Below are positions 25,891 through 37,109 of a stretch of DNA of 64,000 nucleotides, piece after piece. The notes under the pieces are model-generated. The model searched no databases, was not told the origin of the DNA, and was given only the letters and a program-made list of their open reading frames with translations. Source of the stretch: Lumnitzera littorea (Eukaryota > Streptophyta > Magnoliopsida > Myrtales > Combretaceae); the NCBI GenBank assembly GCA_024138015.1, contig JAMXBB010000011.1:76999897-77063896 (forward strand), given 5' to 3'. How positions within the stretch are numbered: the stretch's first letter is position 1; the number at the start of each line of letters is the position of its first letter. Made by a program: the position numbers and the translations under genes.

Positions 25891-26848
25891 ATGGCTAGGA
25901 TAAGATTAACTAAACATGCAGGTGATGGTATTTCATCCTACCACTTTGAAGGGGGAAGTAGGCACATTGACGAACGTTTGGCTAAGCTGGAGCAACTTTG
26001 CCTCGACTTAGCCAAAGAAAACCAAGAATTAACCAAAAAACAAAAAATGAAGAGATCCTTAATCTCCTTCGTAATAATGTCTACCTAAATCAAACAAAGA
26101 GCATAGAGATCACAATGCCGAAAATAATGATGACTCAATCTGTTCACCTAAATTGCCGAGAAAGTAAGTTGAAGTTACAATGGGACCTTCGGCCCCTACA
26201 TTCAAGAAAAATGACAAGGGTAAGCAACTGTAGCAAGTGCACTATGTTGGACCCTCGCATGTTAGCATCCCTAGTGCAACGAGTAAATAATTTCAAATTA
26301 AGAAGAGCCCTTTCATCACTGAGATTTTGGAGGAGGTTATACTACAGCACATCAAGTTGCTACAATTTGAAACCTATGATGGGATAAAAGATCTAAAAGA
26401 TCATTTAAAGTACTACCGCACTTTAACCAAGTTGTACGGCTTGAGTGATACCATGACCTACCAAGCTTTCCCCTCGACATTAAGGAATGTAGCAAGTACA
26501 TGGTTTAAACACTTGAAGCCGAACACAATTTCGTGTTTCAAAGATTTAGTAGAAGTGTTTCTCCAACACTTTCTTATAAGTAAGCTTCTTGTTAAGATTT
26601 CTTCAATCCTTAACACAATAAAGTAGAGATTAGATGAATCTATCTTAGATTACCTGGCTAGGCTTACAACTAAGATGATCTAAATTCTAGAGCTCAACAT
26701 AAGCATAGCACTTAATGCGGTTATTGATGGTGTAAAGCTACATGAAAACTTTCTCAAGTCTCTTGCCAAAAATAAGTTCAAAAATTTTAACGAGTTCAAA
26801 GTTCAAGGTCAAAGCCACATCTTACATTTAACAAGAAGACAATATTAA
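25891..26848 (+). pseudogene. gag pseudogene of the Tat-like element
   Basis: ATG at 25891 begins MARIRLTKHAGDG, followed by a short coiled coil (IDERLAKLEQLCLDLAKENQEL). The gag core is at 26327-26848: LQFETYDGIKDLKDHLKYYR, then YQAFPSTLRNVASTWFKHLKP, typical of the retrotransposon gag domain that builds the particle core. Frameshift near 26040 and stops near 26626 and 26682 break it. No zinc knuckle could be identified downstream. Confidence 0.75.
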
Positions 26849-27385
26849 AGCTCGTCGAGAAGCTAACCACAACAGAGGAGATAGGTAGGGTAACAAGAGG
26901 AGGAGTATGAAAGATCGACTCAGAACAGATGATAACCAATGTCCTAACTCCGAGAAAAAAAGGCCACGAATTCTAACATATTTAGTTCACATACTAGTTA
27001 ATCATCCAATTTTAGACATATTGATGGAGGTATGTAGATAGAGAGGCATGTTGCAATGGCCAAAAAGGATTAGAGGAAACCCATCTCGGTGAAATTCCAA
27101 CAAGTATTGCGATTTCTATCACGACAAACGCCATAACACTGATGAATACATCCAACATATGAACACAATGGAGATGCAATTCAACAAGGGCATTTGCGCA
27201 AGATTTTGGCACATGATGCTAAGAATATTGAGTGACTATCTCAGAGGAGACGAGAAGACTAGGAGAATGTTACTCGACCTGCTATTACCAGAAAAGATGT
27301 AAGAGACAGAAACACAAATAGGGCACCTAATGAAATAATCAACATTATCGTCGGCGGAGCTTCAGCTATAGGCTAGTCAAACTCT

Positions 27386-27772
27386 TTGAGCTCAATTAAT
27401 GCTATTAATTATGTTTGCAATATCCAAGGTAAGATGGTCAAAATAGAAAATACGATTTCTTTCATGGAAGAAGATTTTGAAGGCATTCAAAGGCCGCATG
27501 ATGATGCACTCATGATTAGTGTAAGAATTGCCAACTTTGAGGTTAAGAAAATTCTTGTTGACATTGAAAGTTCAGCAAACATTATTTTTCAACACACTTT
27601 TGATCAGATAAGACCAAAGATCAAAGAACAATTGAGATCCTATAGTTATGATTTGTATGCCTTCAACAATCAAACCATTCGAGTAACTAGAGTAATCTCT
27701 TTACCAATTCAGATTAGAGATGACGAGTATGTTACAGAAGAAAAAGTAGACTTCCTTATTGTCAAATGTTGA
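27386..27772 (+). pseudogene. Retropepsin-like protease fragment
   Basis: Open stretch of 128 codons resembling the aspartic protease of Ty3/gypsy Tat elements. The active-site region reads ILVDIESSANIIF (from 27551) where the family has (V/I)DTGSS: the catalytic Asp is kept but Thr-Gly became Ile-Glu, so activity is improbable. A following FNNQTIRVTRVISLPIQI segment fits the second half of the fold. A stop ends it and homology continues in the next frame at 27785-28100 (GCSCQHLFGIIPSTAYLKAKFPT), which is the protease to reverse-transcriptase linker. Confidence 0.7.
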
Positions 27773-28085
27773 TCCCCATACAATATGATCATGGGATGTT
27801 CATGTCAACACTTATTTGGCATCATCCCATCCACAGCTTACCTCAAAGCTAAATTCCCCACTCCTATAGGAGTTGGTGTATGTAAAGGGAATCAACAGTT
27901 AGCAAGGTCTTTGTACATGAGGGAGCTAAGGTGTAAGGAAGTTTTTCAGGTAGAAACTTGTCTAGAAGGAAAGTCAGTCAACATAGACAATGCCAAAAAT
28001 GAAACGAAGGAAATTTCATTTGAAGGTGATCTTGAAAAGATGACTAAGATAAGGAAACCCTTGTTGGTAAACATTCGTCAAAGTT

Positions 28086-29145
28086 TAATCGACTTCCTAT
28101 AAGACAATGCTGATGTATTTGCATGGTCCCTTTCAAATATGCTGGGTATCTCTAGAGATATCATGGTACAAAAGCTTCAAATTAATCCAAGCGCAAAAGT
28201 GATCCAACAAAAGAATAGGCATTTTGCCTTTGAAAGGCAAGCAACCATAGAAGAAGAAGTCTAAAAACTCTTGAAGGTAGGATTCATTCGGGAAGAGCCT
28301 TATTCAACTTGGCTAGCCAACTATGTATTAGTCAAGAAGTTTAACGACAAATGGCACATGTACATAGACTTCACAGATCTTAACAAGGCTTATCTCAAGG
28401 ATTGCTTTCCCCTGTCAAGAATTTATCAAATGGTTGATTCAACTACTAGGCATGTACTGCTTTCTTTCATGGATGCTTTTTCTAGCTACAACCAAATTAA
28501 AATGGACGAAGAAGATAAGGTTTACACATCATTCGTCACTAATTTCAAAACATATTGTTACATAGTGATGCCCTTTGGGCTAAAAAACACCGATACAACT
28601 TATCAACGACTTGTTACTATGATGTTCAAGCCCTAGATACATTGAAATGTCAAAGTGAATATTTATGACATGATTGTGAAAAGCACAATAAAGGATCAGT
28701 ATCTTACTAATCTTAAGTAGACATTTACTGCCTTGAAGAGATACAACATGAAGTTGAATCCACAGAAATGCATCTTTAGTGCTACTTCAGGAAAGTTTTT
28801 AGGGTACATGGTCACTCGCACGATATTGAAGCTAATCTAAGAAAGATTAAGGCAACCAGAAATATGAAATCTCTTCATCCTATCAATGAGTTTTAGGAGC
28901 TCACTAGACAAACAACTGCCCTTAATAGGTTCGTGTCAAGAAGCATGGACAAGTGTACAGAATTCTTTAAAATTCTAAAGAGTCCCAGAGGATTCAAATG
29001 GACAAATGATTGAGAAAAGGCATTTAGTGAGCTTAAGGAATTTATTACATCAACCCCAATACCATCAACACCTATCCTAGAAAGGAACTTATATTTGTAC
29101 TTATCTGTCAGCTGCCAAGCACTTTCAATTAATATTAAGTACAAA
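28086..29145 (+). pseudogene. Reverse transcriptase / RNase H fragment
   Basis: Starts with the pre-RT linker (DNADVFAWSLSNM), then the polymerase: GFIREEPYSTWLANYVLVKK, IDFTDLNKAYLKDCFPL, LLSFMDAFSSYNQI (first catalytic Asp present), and VMPFGLKNTDTTYQR. The YxDD box is replaced by NIYDMIVKS near 28655-28682, so one catalytic Asp is lost. Then KCIFSATSGKFLGYMVT and, in another frame, the thumb/connection and the beginning of RNase H (LYLYLSVSCQAL). At least four stops are present between 28090 and 29030. Ends abruptly at about 29145. Confidence 0.8.
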
Positions 29146-29292
29146 TTTTAAATATTTATTTATTGATTTGTATTTTTTCAACTAATTTATTAATTTCATA
29201 TGCAATTGATATAATCATTTTAAATTTTATTTTCCATATTTTATACTTTTTAACTAATTTATAAGTTCTGAATAAAAATTAAATTAAACTTC

Positions 29293-29739
29293 TGGGAAAA
29301 GGAAAACAATTGCAAAATTAAAAAAAAAATCTCAAAAATATCCATCTTAGGAAAATAATCCTAAGAAAGAATGATTTCATTTTGAATTGAAATCGCTTCG
29401 TTAAGTGGCAATTTCTTTAGGCCATATTTACGTCTAGCTAATATAAATAGTCGAAAACAATGACTTGTTCCATTTTAAATTCTCACTATTCAAGTTCTAT
29501 CTCTTTCAGTCCATCTTCATGTACACGTTGTCCTATGCAATATAAATCATTTGTTTCTCTTTATTTAGACTAGAAATCGCTTTTTTAAAAGACAATTTTA
29601 TCATAGCCTAAATAAAATCGTCTCTTGAAAAGATGATTTCAATTCAAAATGGAAGAGGCAATTTTAAGTACCATAGATTTAGGATTATTTTTTCAAGACT
29701 GGTATTTTTAGGATTTTTTTTCTTTTGCAATTTTTTTCC
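29293..29739. mobile_element. Foldback MITE with 9-bp flanks (MULE-like)
   Basis: A 447-bp element whose halves are near mirror images. The left arm runs from ggaaaacaattgcaaaa (29301) through tttcattttgaattgaaatc to ttctttaggcc; the reverse complement of the right arm from 29739 gives the same order. The perfect 9-bp direct repeat ttaaacttc flanks it (29284-29292 and 29740-29748). Nine-base target duplications and long inverted repeats are typical of Mutator-like elements; eight extra bases on the left before the inverted repeat are unexplained. Non-coding. Confidence 0.7.
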
Positions 29740-29930
29740 TTAAACTTCCCTCTATTATTTTTTTGCATACTTTTTACATAAAGCAACAAGATTAACACCT
29801 AAGCCCATTTAAAGGTACATAGACAGCTCGTGAATGAAGAATGGTGTACAAGTACTTCATGATAGAAAAAAGCACGTAGGTACCTAGCCTAATGGACATA
29901 CAATCACATTAAGCTCGTCACACAAAAATA

Positions 29931-30821
29931 TGTGACGCGAACCGAAACCAAGGACTGATAAAGTCGGTCGCAAGAGTGGGTCTAAGCATGTGGAAAGCTC
30001 AAAAAAGAAGATGGAAAAGCATGAAAATAGGAAAGTGAACAAGCATCCCTTAATCTAATATGATGCACTACGGAACTTTCAAGAACTCACAGCTCAACTC
30101 AATATGATGTACGAGCGCGTCCAATGAGGATACTCACCACCTAACCTTACGTAAAGGTTAGGATAAGATTAAAATAAGCAATGGAGAACAATACTGATAA
30201 AAGGAGAAGTGTATATTCAATATCAAAAAGAGTAAGATTATCTTGCGACTACATATTACAAAGGTATTTATACTTGAAACATTAGGGCATCCTACTCTCA
30301 ATGGAAAAGACAAAACGGGTAATGACCAAAAGAAGTAATGTATAAGGAATAATAAAAGGGTATAAATGAGAATTCAAACAAATCATTGATTAGGGCTACA
30401 GGATCTCTTTATGTAGGGGCTGGATACGTAGCAGTGGGTCACTAGAGGCACTTTTGGAAAAAACGGAAAAATTATATGATCAAGCTAGTGACTGCCAAGC
30501 CAAGGTGGTAAATCAACTATGCCGAGTTGAGCAATTGACCCTTTCGAGGTGAATTCAGCTCGAACGTCTTTAGAACAACTTAGATGCAAGTTAGCTGAGC
30601 AGATGGTTAGATGAGTTAAGCTGTTGCTCAAGTGCAGTTCAAGTTGGTAGTTGGAGACAATTGATGAGTACAAGAGAGTTCGGCTCAACTAAGGCACCAA
30701 GTCGGTAGTCAAGAACTTAGATTCCTTGGTGGTGGGGCAAGAGGATAGAATTCATTTGGCCATACTTTTTAGTCCTTAAGCAGAGGCTTGATTCAAGGGT
30801 CTAATGATCTGATTCCTATCA
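29931..30821 (+). mobile_element. 0.89-kb solo LTR
   Basis: Starts TGTGACGCGAACC and ends CTGATTCCTATCA. It aligns with 60711-61571 (gataaag, gtctaagc, gaaagctc, the cctaaccttac block and the ggtctaat...ttatca end), whose boundaries are set by an empty site. Flanks here are aaata and gtata, so the target duplication is decayed or the element sits in a rearranged context. No coding region. Confidence 0.65.
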
Positions 30822-30826
30822 GTATA

Positions 30827-32062
30827 AGTATGTAAAGTACACAATTTTTAGCTCACAAAGGCACATGGACTACAAATCAAAATAGGGGAGGGGTTAATGT
30901 GACTCTAATTGATGAATTTTACTTGCACTTAAAGACTCTTCATGAGATTCAAACATCCTCCTAAGAATTCAATTCTTATGCCTTGTTATTAGCTCTTAGA
31001 CTTGATCATTACGATGATATTACACCTGCAAAATAAATATAAACTCTTAAATTGAAAACTATAGTTGGTCATTTAACATGTTAAAACATAACTAATTTAC
31101 ATGTTATCCTTACAATGAGTCTTAAAGTGGTGACCTATACACATTTCGATCTTATTTAGTGATTAAGATTATAGATCCATGTGAATAATGTTGATCATTA
31201 ACTTCTAATTACAAAATCTAATGTGTATGTAATGTTTATAACACCATGTTTTAGATTAAGTGATCGCTACTTTCATACTCTATTATATAAATCATTGTTC
31301 ACCCCTTCAAGTTGAACCAAACCTAATATTAAGGTTTGGTTCTTTTTTTAGTTCAACTCTAACTTTACGATTCGATTCGTAACTTTTTTCGAACATAAAA
31401 AAAAAAAAAAAGGTTTTTGTCAGGTTCAAATCATAGTTCGAACTAAGAATGTCAAAATATTTAGGAGAAATATAGAAATGCTTACGTTTTGATGTTAGTT
31501 TTCTTGACCATCAATAGAAAAAATTATATTCAATGTAGTACTGAGGCCATGAACCTAAAGCATTCCAAGAGGTGACGTTTGTTACAATTTATACAATTGG
31601 GGCACAAAACCAAAAATAACTATTAAATCATATTATGACTTAGTTAGTACTTCGAAAGTTAGATAATATCCAAATCAACGCAAGAAAAATAGAAAACAAT
31701 CATTCTTCAACTATTTCCTAAATCTACAAAATGTAAGTGGAATATTTGGTTTCAAATTATTCATCCACATTCTTATTAGAGGTGAAAATGTAAACAGATG
31801 AACAAAAGAAATTCATATTATTTGGAAGGACACCATTACCAAATTTTCATGATCATCATAACATTAATGCAACTCTCTTTTTTTTTTCCTTTTATTTTAC
31901 TCATGTAATTTAATTCAATTTGTAATTTTCTTAACCTTAGAAAATGGTCCTATTTGATTTATAATCCTTTTGAATCTAAACAAGAATTCAAATCTAATTA
32001 ATGGTATGGTTTGGTCTAGCCCTATTAATTTGCAGTTCATTTTATTTTATTTTTGTCTGACC
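30827..32062. other. Gene-free AT-rich stretch
   Basis: No gene or transposon recognised. Contains a short hairpin at 31314-31342, poly(A) near 31397-31411 and poly(T) near 31871-31887. Confidence 0.4.
31314..31342. repeat. Perfect 11-bp inverted repeat
   Basis: gaaccaaacct, seven-base spacer, aggtttggttc. Could fold as a hairpin; no function assigned. Confidence 0.7.
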
Positions 32063-32157
32063 ATATATGTTGGAAGCTTTTATCTATGAGCTTGGCAGCA
32101 TTAGATTGGATTTGTCTTGTCATATAGTTTTCATATTTGTAAAAATTACTCTATTTA

Positions 32158-32324
32158 TCTATATTATTAAAGCGAATGAAGTTTTAAATAACCACCAAAA
32201 CAAGATCTTATTTGTATTTACTTATTTAACCTTTTAAATAAAATTTTGATTATTAATAAATGATTTTCTTTAATATATTTGATTATAGATATAAAGCAAT
32301 TTGAGAATTTTAACGAAACATAAC

Positions 32325-32362
<38 letters not shown>

Positions 32363-32515
32363 ACATTCCCACTACCCCCTATTCCTCTCCCCATGACTGC
32401 CATCTCTCTTTATCTTTCTCAGTTATCAATATCTTCTATTAATATTATAATATATTTGATTATACAGTATAAACTTATTCATTTTATACACACGCAACGT
32501 AGATGCGTCATCTAG
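32158..32515 (+). mobile_element. Small non-autonomous Helitron
   Basis: Starts TCTATATTATTAAAGCG and ends with a short hairpin (acgca / tgcgt, seven-base loop, about 32492-32508) followed by CATCTAG. It sits between A (32157) and T (32516), the normal Helitron target, without target duplication. 358 bp, contains a (CT)n tract at about 32327-32357 and no coding sequence. Confidence 0.8.
32327..32357. repeat. (CT)n microsatellite
   Basis: About 15 CT units within the Helitron. Confidence 0.9.
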
Positions 32516-32731
32516 TTGTAAATAAAGCGCATATGTAAGTTATATTATTCTAGAGGTATAAATACTCATATTCATATCGACTTTCAATTAGTTGCTTAAT
32601 ACAAAGTTATTTCAAATTCTTTCTATTTATTTGCACTCTATCTAAGCTCTGTTCTTTACGTTATAGATTCAAATAAGTAAGTCAATTTTTCTATTCAATT
32701 CAACATTTTGATTCAATCTTAATGTTCAACA

Positions 32732-32743
32732 TGGTATCAAAAC
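32732..32743 (+). promoter_or_regulatory. Copia primer-binding site
   Basis: tggtatcaaaac directly after the LTR end, matching the usual copia site tggtatcagagc complementary to initiator methionine tRNA with a few changes. Confidence 0.8.
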
Positions 32744-32791
32744 ATAGGATATAAAATTGGCTTCTTCAATTCATTCTTAGTTTCATGATTT

Positions 32792-34484
32792 ATGGAGAAT
32801 CTAATTGATAACTATATTTTAGATCTAAATTGTAGTGATCCTTGGTGCCTCTCAAGATTAGAAAATCCAAGCATGATCATTACGAATGTTGTTCTTAGCT
32901 TTAGATGCAAAGGCTAAGATAGGGTTTGTAGATGTTACATGCATTAAACCTTATCCTAATTTACCAAATGATCAGCAATGGATTAGTTGCGATTTTATGG
33001 TATATTGTTGGCTTTTAAATTCCATTTCCAAAGAATTAGTTGAAGGTTTCATACATGCTAAATAGGTAAAAGAATTGTAAGAAGATATTTGTGAAAGATT
33101 TGGATTATTAAATGGCCTTTTGTTATTTCAAATGCAAAGTGAAGTTATGAATATCAAATAAGGAAATGCAAGTGTAACAATGTATTTAAACAAGCTAAAG
33201 AGACTTTGGGATGAACTTAGTAATTTGTGTGAGATTCCTCAATGTAATTGTGGAACAATGGAACAATGTTCATGTAATTTGGTAAGTAAATACATGGAGA
33301 TGGACAATAGTAACAAGTTGATTCAATTTTTAATGGGGCTTGATCATAGTTTTGAGAATATAAGGAATCAAATCCTTTCCATGGATCCACTATCAATTGT
33401 TAATATGACATATTATCTTTTATATCAAGTTGAAAAACAAAAACAAGTTATTTCAAGAGGGATTATGAGTGAAGATAGTACAGCTTTTCTAGTTGGGAAT
33501 TAGAAGAAATGAGTAGTTATTGATGAAAAACAAGACAAGAAGGGAAAGTCTTCAAGAAAATGAACTATACACATTGTAAAAAGGCAAGGCAGACAATCGA
33601 GAACTGTTTTCTTTTTCTTTTTTCCCTTCCCTTGGTTGGTATAAAAATCTTAAGGACAAGAGAGGAAATAAGCTAGTTACTACTGCCAGTTCTTCTATTA
33701 CTAATGTATATGCTAGGCCTTCTAAATCTATTGTTGACATACCTCTGAAGATTGTTTAGCAAAAGCAAATTTTAATGAGTCATAGCTAGTGACTAATATT
33801 CGTCACAAACTTGTCAAATTATGCAAAGGGAAGAATTTCAAAGATGGAGATTATGTTACTTTGTTGACATGTGCAAGTGAATCTTAGACTTTTGCTTCTT
33901 CTATACCATATGATAAAAATTGGACTCTTGCATTGTAAATACTGGAGCATCAGACCACATTATACCATATACTTAACTTTTAACCAACATACATAATCTC
34001 TATGGACCTACATGAATTAAACTACCGAATGGTAGTGAGAAATTAGTCGACATTGTTGGCAATGTTACCTTTTCAAATAGATCACCGCAGTTGATGTCAT
34101 GTTTGTACTAGAATTTTACTATAATTTGTTGCTAGTGTAACTTCTTGCCTTCATTGATCCTCACCAATGTGTTTTTCAAGACCCTATCAATAAGAAAGAT
34201 GTTGCTATAGTTGATATCCATTAGCTGTATGTTATGAAATCCAACCTAACAGTTCATGCTAGAGAACATGTTACAACTTCTTATAATAATTACAAGTCTT
34301 CTTCTAGTCATGTGTCTTGTGCAAATAAAAGCATGTCCATAGATCTATTACATGATAGATTAGGAGTAAAAGATGTGTGTTTGTGGGATATCTATTAGGT
34401 TAATAAGGATTTTACACTTTTATGATCTAGATGCCAACAAGCTTTTCATTAGTAAAGATGTGTTCATTTGTAGAGCACATTTTT
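32792..34484 (+). pseudogene. Copia gag-pol pseudogene (gag, protease, pieces of integrase)
   Basis: ATG at 32792. Recoverable across frames: gag N-terminus with KIGFVDG-like and NDQQW segments, then an open gag core at 33180-33503 (MYLNKLKRLWDELSNLC, FLMGLDHSFENIRNQIL), a ruined zinc knuckle near 33560, and a protease motif at 33938-33958 reading NTGASDH where copia has DTGASDH, so the catalytic Asp is Asn. Then a GAG-pre-integrase trace (DLLHDRLG, 34344-34367) and the post-integrase SH3-like segment DLDANKLFISKDVF (about 34424-34465). The integrase core between them is deleted. Many stops; no product expected. It resumes after the nested element at 36066. Confidence 0.75.
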
Positions 34485-34880
34485 TGTTATGATCCAAGTA
34501 TATATTACTAGTATAAATGTAAATAATCAATAGATAATTATACAATTTTATAGAAGTTAATACTTTTTACTAAATCATAATAGTAGTATTAATAGTTGTA
34601 ATAGTAGTATTAGTAGTTGTATTAAGAGGGAAAATTAACTACATGTAATAAACTAGTAGATTGAGATGTATTTATATAAATAAGGTAATGTCAATAAGAA
34701 TAAATAGATAAGTTTTAATCTAGAAAAGTAGTCTTATACCTTTTGGAGAGTGGTTGTCTTATATTAACCAAAATCAAATTCCATTTTCATTTTCATCACA
34801 TTCATTCTTTCATTAATTCATTAGTATCATACTTTATAGCAATATTCACACTATTAGAATAGGAATTACGGGTGCTAACA
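34485..34880 (+). repeat. 5' LTR of the deleted Ty3/gypsy element
   Basis: 396 bp, TGTTATGATCC...GGTGCTAACA, clearly homologous to 35684-36065 with many substitutions and a few indels, so the insertion is not recent. Confidence 0.9.
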
Positions 34881-35683
34881 TTTGGTGCTCTCATTACCAC
34901 GAAGAATTCTACTCAAGTTATGGTATTAGAGGAGAAGATCGATTCCTTACTAAATAATCAACAACTACTATAACATGATCTAAATGAACAGTTTAAGATG
35001 TTAGTGCAACAACTTTCTAAGTTGCAAAATATGATAGTAGAGAAACAATTGAATCTAAGTATTATTGTCATGAACCTAACGCCAAGGTTCGACATTCTAA
35101 CCTATGTTTAAGAAGAGAAAGAAATGTACAAAGATCAAGTGATATGAGAAGAAGAGGACGTAGAAACATATTAAGAGGAGCGGTTACTGGAAATCCAATG
35201 TAAAGACAATCAAGAAGATTCTTCCCAGATCATTTGGAAGCTAGTTAAGGACGATTTTATGATCCAAAAAGCTAACCAAGATTCACTTTTGATCTCGTTC
35301 ATGTCATATGAAGACGGCTAAGAGAAAGGGTTGTCACTTAAGCTATGGTACACACCGTTGTAAAAGTGAGGCTAAGCTTTACACAAAGGTCATACGGATA
35401 AGGAGAATGCATGTTCTAAGGCGCTTGCTTCACAAGTATAGGGAATTTAAGAAGATATTTCCAGTTTTGAAAGCTAAAGGCATACTTATGGTTATACCCA
35501 TACCAAGGAGTCTAGTCATTTAGATAAAGCATTTCATTTATCTTTTGATGAAGTTAGTGTAAGTTTTTGTCTAACTCGGTTAAATAGATTTTATGGCCGT
35601 AGCATACAAGACCTCTAGATGAAAATCATGTCTCTTTCTATTTCAACCTTAAGGACGAGGTTGTTTTGAAGATACAGGAAAAT

Positions 35684-36065
35684 TATTATGATCCAAGTAT
35701 ATGGTACTAGTATAAATATAAATAATCAATAGATAATTGTATAATTTTATAGAAGTTGGTACTTTTTACTACATCATAAAAGTAGTTTTAATAGTAGTAT
35801 TAGTAGTTGTATTAGATGGGAAAATTAGTTACTTGTAACAAACTAGTAGATTGAGATGTATTTCTATAAACAGGATAATGTTAATATGAATAGATATATA
35901 AGTTTAAATTTGAAAAGTGGTCTTGTACCTAGTTCTCTCAAATTAACCAAAATCAAATTCAAATTTCATTTTCATTTTCATCATATTCATTCTTTCATTG
36001 ATTCACTAATACCATACTTCATACCAATATTCATACTATTAGAATAGGAATTACGGGTGCTAACA
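35684..36065 (+). repeat. 3' LTR of the deleted Ty3/gypsy element
   Basis: 382 bp, first dinucleotide changed from TG to TA, end GGTGCTAACA intact. Confidence 0.9.
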
Positions 36066-36070
36066 TTTTT

Positions 36071-36290
36071 CCTTTTCAAACAAACAATCAACCTAATCCA
36101 CATTTTGATAATTGTTTAACAGACATTTTACCCCTGTTTCCATAGATTCCTTCAAATTCTACTAAATCTTCAGAGAACTTTATAGTGTCTAATCCTCTAT
36201 TTTTTTGTTCAAATTCATACTGGTCATATATCATCTGTTCAAGCACGTTCTTTTCAAAATCCAACTTCTTTGTCTGCCGAAAATAATAAC
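36071..36290 (+). pseudogene. Copia pol continuation after nested element
   Basis: On the plus strand a frame runs FPFQTNNQPNPHFDNCLTDILP then, after a stop, IPSNSTKSSENFIVSNP. This looks like the variable linker that follows the SH3-like segment of copia integrase ending at 34484. A one-base change in the T run would be needed to keep frame. The opposite-strand open frame over the same bases is taken to be a shadow. Confidence 0.45.
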
Positions 36291-37109
36291 ATTGATTAGC
36301 ATGCTTTTCTTTGGAAATCACAAAGAAATTCTCATGCAACTACTTAGCTTAGTGATTTTATTCATAATGTCCATATTAGTATGCCAACTACTGTGACACC
36401 AACTTTTATCCTCTTTTCAAAGACCATTCACTTGCACTTAGTTTCCAACAATATTTATGGTTAGAAATGTGATTAAATGTCAAGTGTGGAACGAAACTTA
36501 AGGAAATATGGAAGAAGACGAGGGGAAAAAGGCAAAAGAAGACAATGGGAGAATTAAAAAACACAAAGGCTTTGATACCATGTATGGAAGGGGACTCATA
36601 CAAAGAGAGAGAGAGAGATATACACTATGTAACATTGTTACATGCCCACCATCAAAATTGTAGTGAGAAGTTCCACCGCTAATCTCGCCTATCTATGCTA
36701 ATTGTAATACACTGAGCCTCTACATTAAGCTATATGCATTATATATACACTTTATGTAAATATACATTCATATATATATATACACACACACATACAAGCT
36801 ATCGATCACTACTATATATTACAAAGGATTTCTATAAGGATTTTAGGTTGTCCTAGAACCACTTGGCATGTCTGGTGCTAAGTCATCATCATTAGATCTC
36901 AATAACATGATTAATGATCCCATTTCCAAGATAAAAGTGCTTGATCTTTAGAATCTACTTATTGGAATGTGATTTCAATCTTTTTCTTCCATGTCTAGTG
37001 TCCATTTGTTGAAGCTAAAGAAACCAACTAACTAGAACTTGTCTAGTTTTGAGTGTCATTATCACCATTCACCCGTAAATGTCATCTCCATGTTGAAGCG
37101 GTAGAGCAA
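36291..37109. other. Gene-free stretch with microsatellites
   Basis: Contains (GA)n near 36606-36620 and (TA)n/(CA)n near 36772-36795. tttgataccatgt at 36572-36584 is the complement of a copia primer-site motif and may mark a minus-strand copia fragment, but no LTR or gag could be attached to it. Confidence 0.4.

Larger units (their letters stand above)
25440..29145 (+). mobile_element. Ty3/gypsy (Tat-like) retrotransposon remnant
   Basis: Truncated element in + orientation: 5' LTR remnant (TATAAATA at about 25658, LTR end near 25853), a primer-binding-site-like tttggcgttgtc at 25854-25865, gag from 25891, protease around 27386-27772 and reverse transcriptase to about 29145, where homology stops at the start of RNase H. 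Integrase and 3' LTR are missing. The order gag-PR-RT-RNase H and the sequence style (FTDLNKA, LLSFMDA, GFIREEPYSTWLAN) match the Tat group. The left LTR boundary is a guess. Confidence 0.75.
32068..32731 (+). repeat. Copia 5' LTR with nested Helitron
   Basis: Begins TGTTGGAAGC and ends GTTCAACA, giving the classic TGTTG...CAACA inverted ends, directly followed by the primer-binding site. TATAAATA is at 32557-32564. Without the Helitron the LTR is about 306 bp. The left end is judged only from the TGTTG motif. Confidence 0.6.
34485..36065 (+). mobile_element. Internally deleted Ty3/gypsy element with both LTRs
   Basis: Two LTRs (34485-34880 and 35684-36065) in direct orientation, start TGTTATGATCC (3' copy TATTATGATCC), end GGTGCTAACA, and perfect 5-bp target duplications ttttt at 34480-34484 and 36066-36070. 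The 803-bp interior starts tttggtgctctcattacc, the usual place for the primer site, then has a gag-like coiled-coil start (MVLEEKIDSLLNNQQ, about 34920) and near its end the LKDEVV-type tail (aaggacgaggttg, 35651-35663) typical of Ty3/gypsy pol C-termini. Protease, RT and integrase are missing. It sits inside the copia remnant. Confidence 0.85.
32068..36290 (+). mobile_element. Ty1/copia retrotransposon remnant with nested elements
   Basis: 5' LTR 32068-32731 (which holds a Helitron at 32158-32515), initiator-Met primer site at 32732, gag and parts of pol to 34484, then interrupted by a 1581-bp Ty3/gypsy derivative (34485-36065) and continuing to about 36290. Most of integrase and all of RT/RNase H are absent, and no 3' LTR was found to the right. 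The right end is approximate. Confidence 0.7.

Noticed and set aside
36088..36339. 83-codon minus-strand open frame
   Set aside because: The plus strand over the same bases reads as the continuation of the copia pol across the nested element, so this is a shadow.
36572..36584. Second copia element on the minus strand, suggested by the complement of a primer-binding site
   Set aside because: No LTR end, gag or pol trace could be attached on either side.
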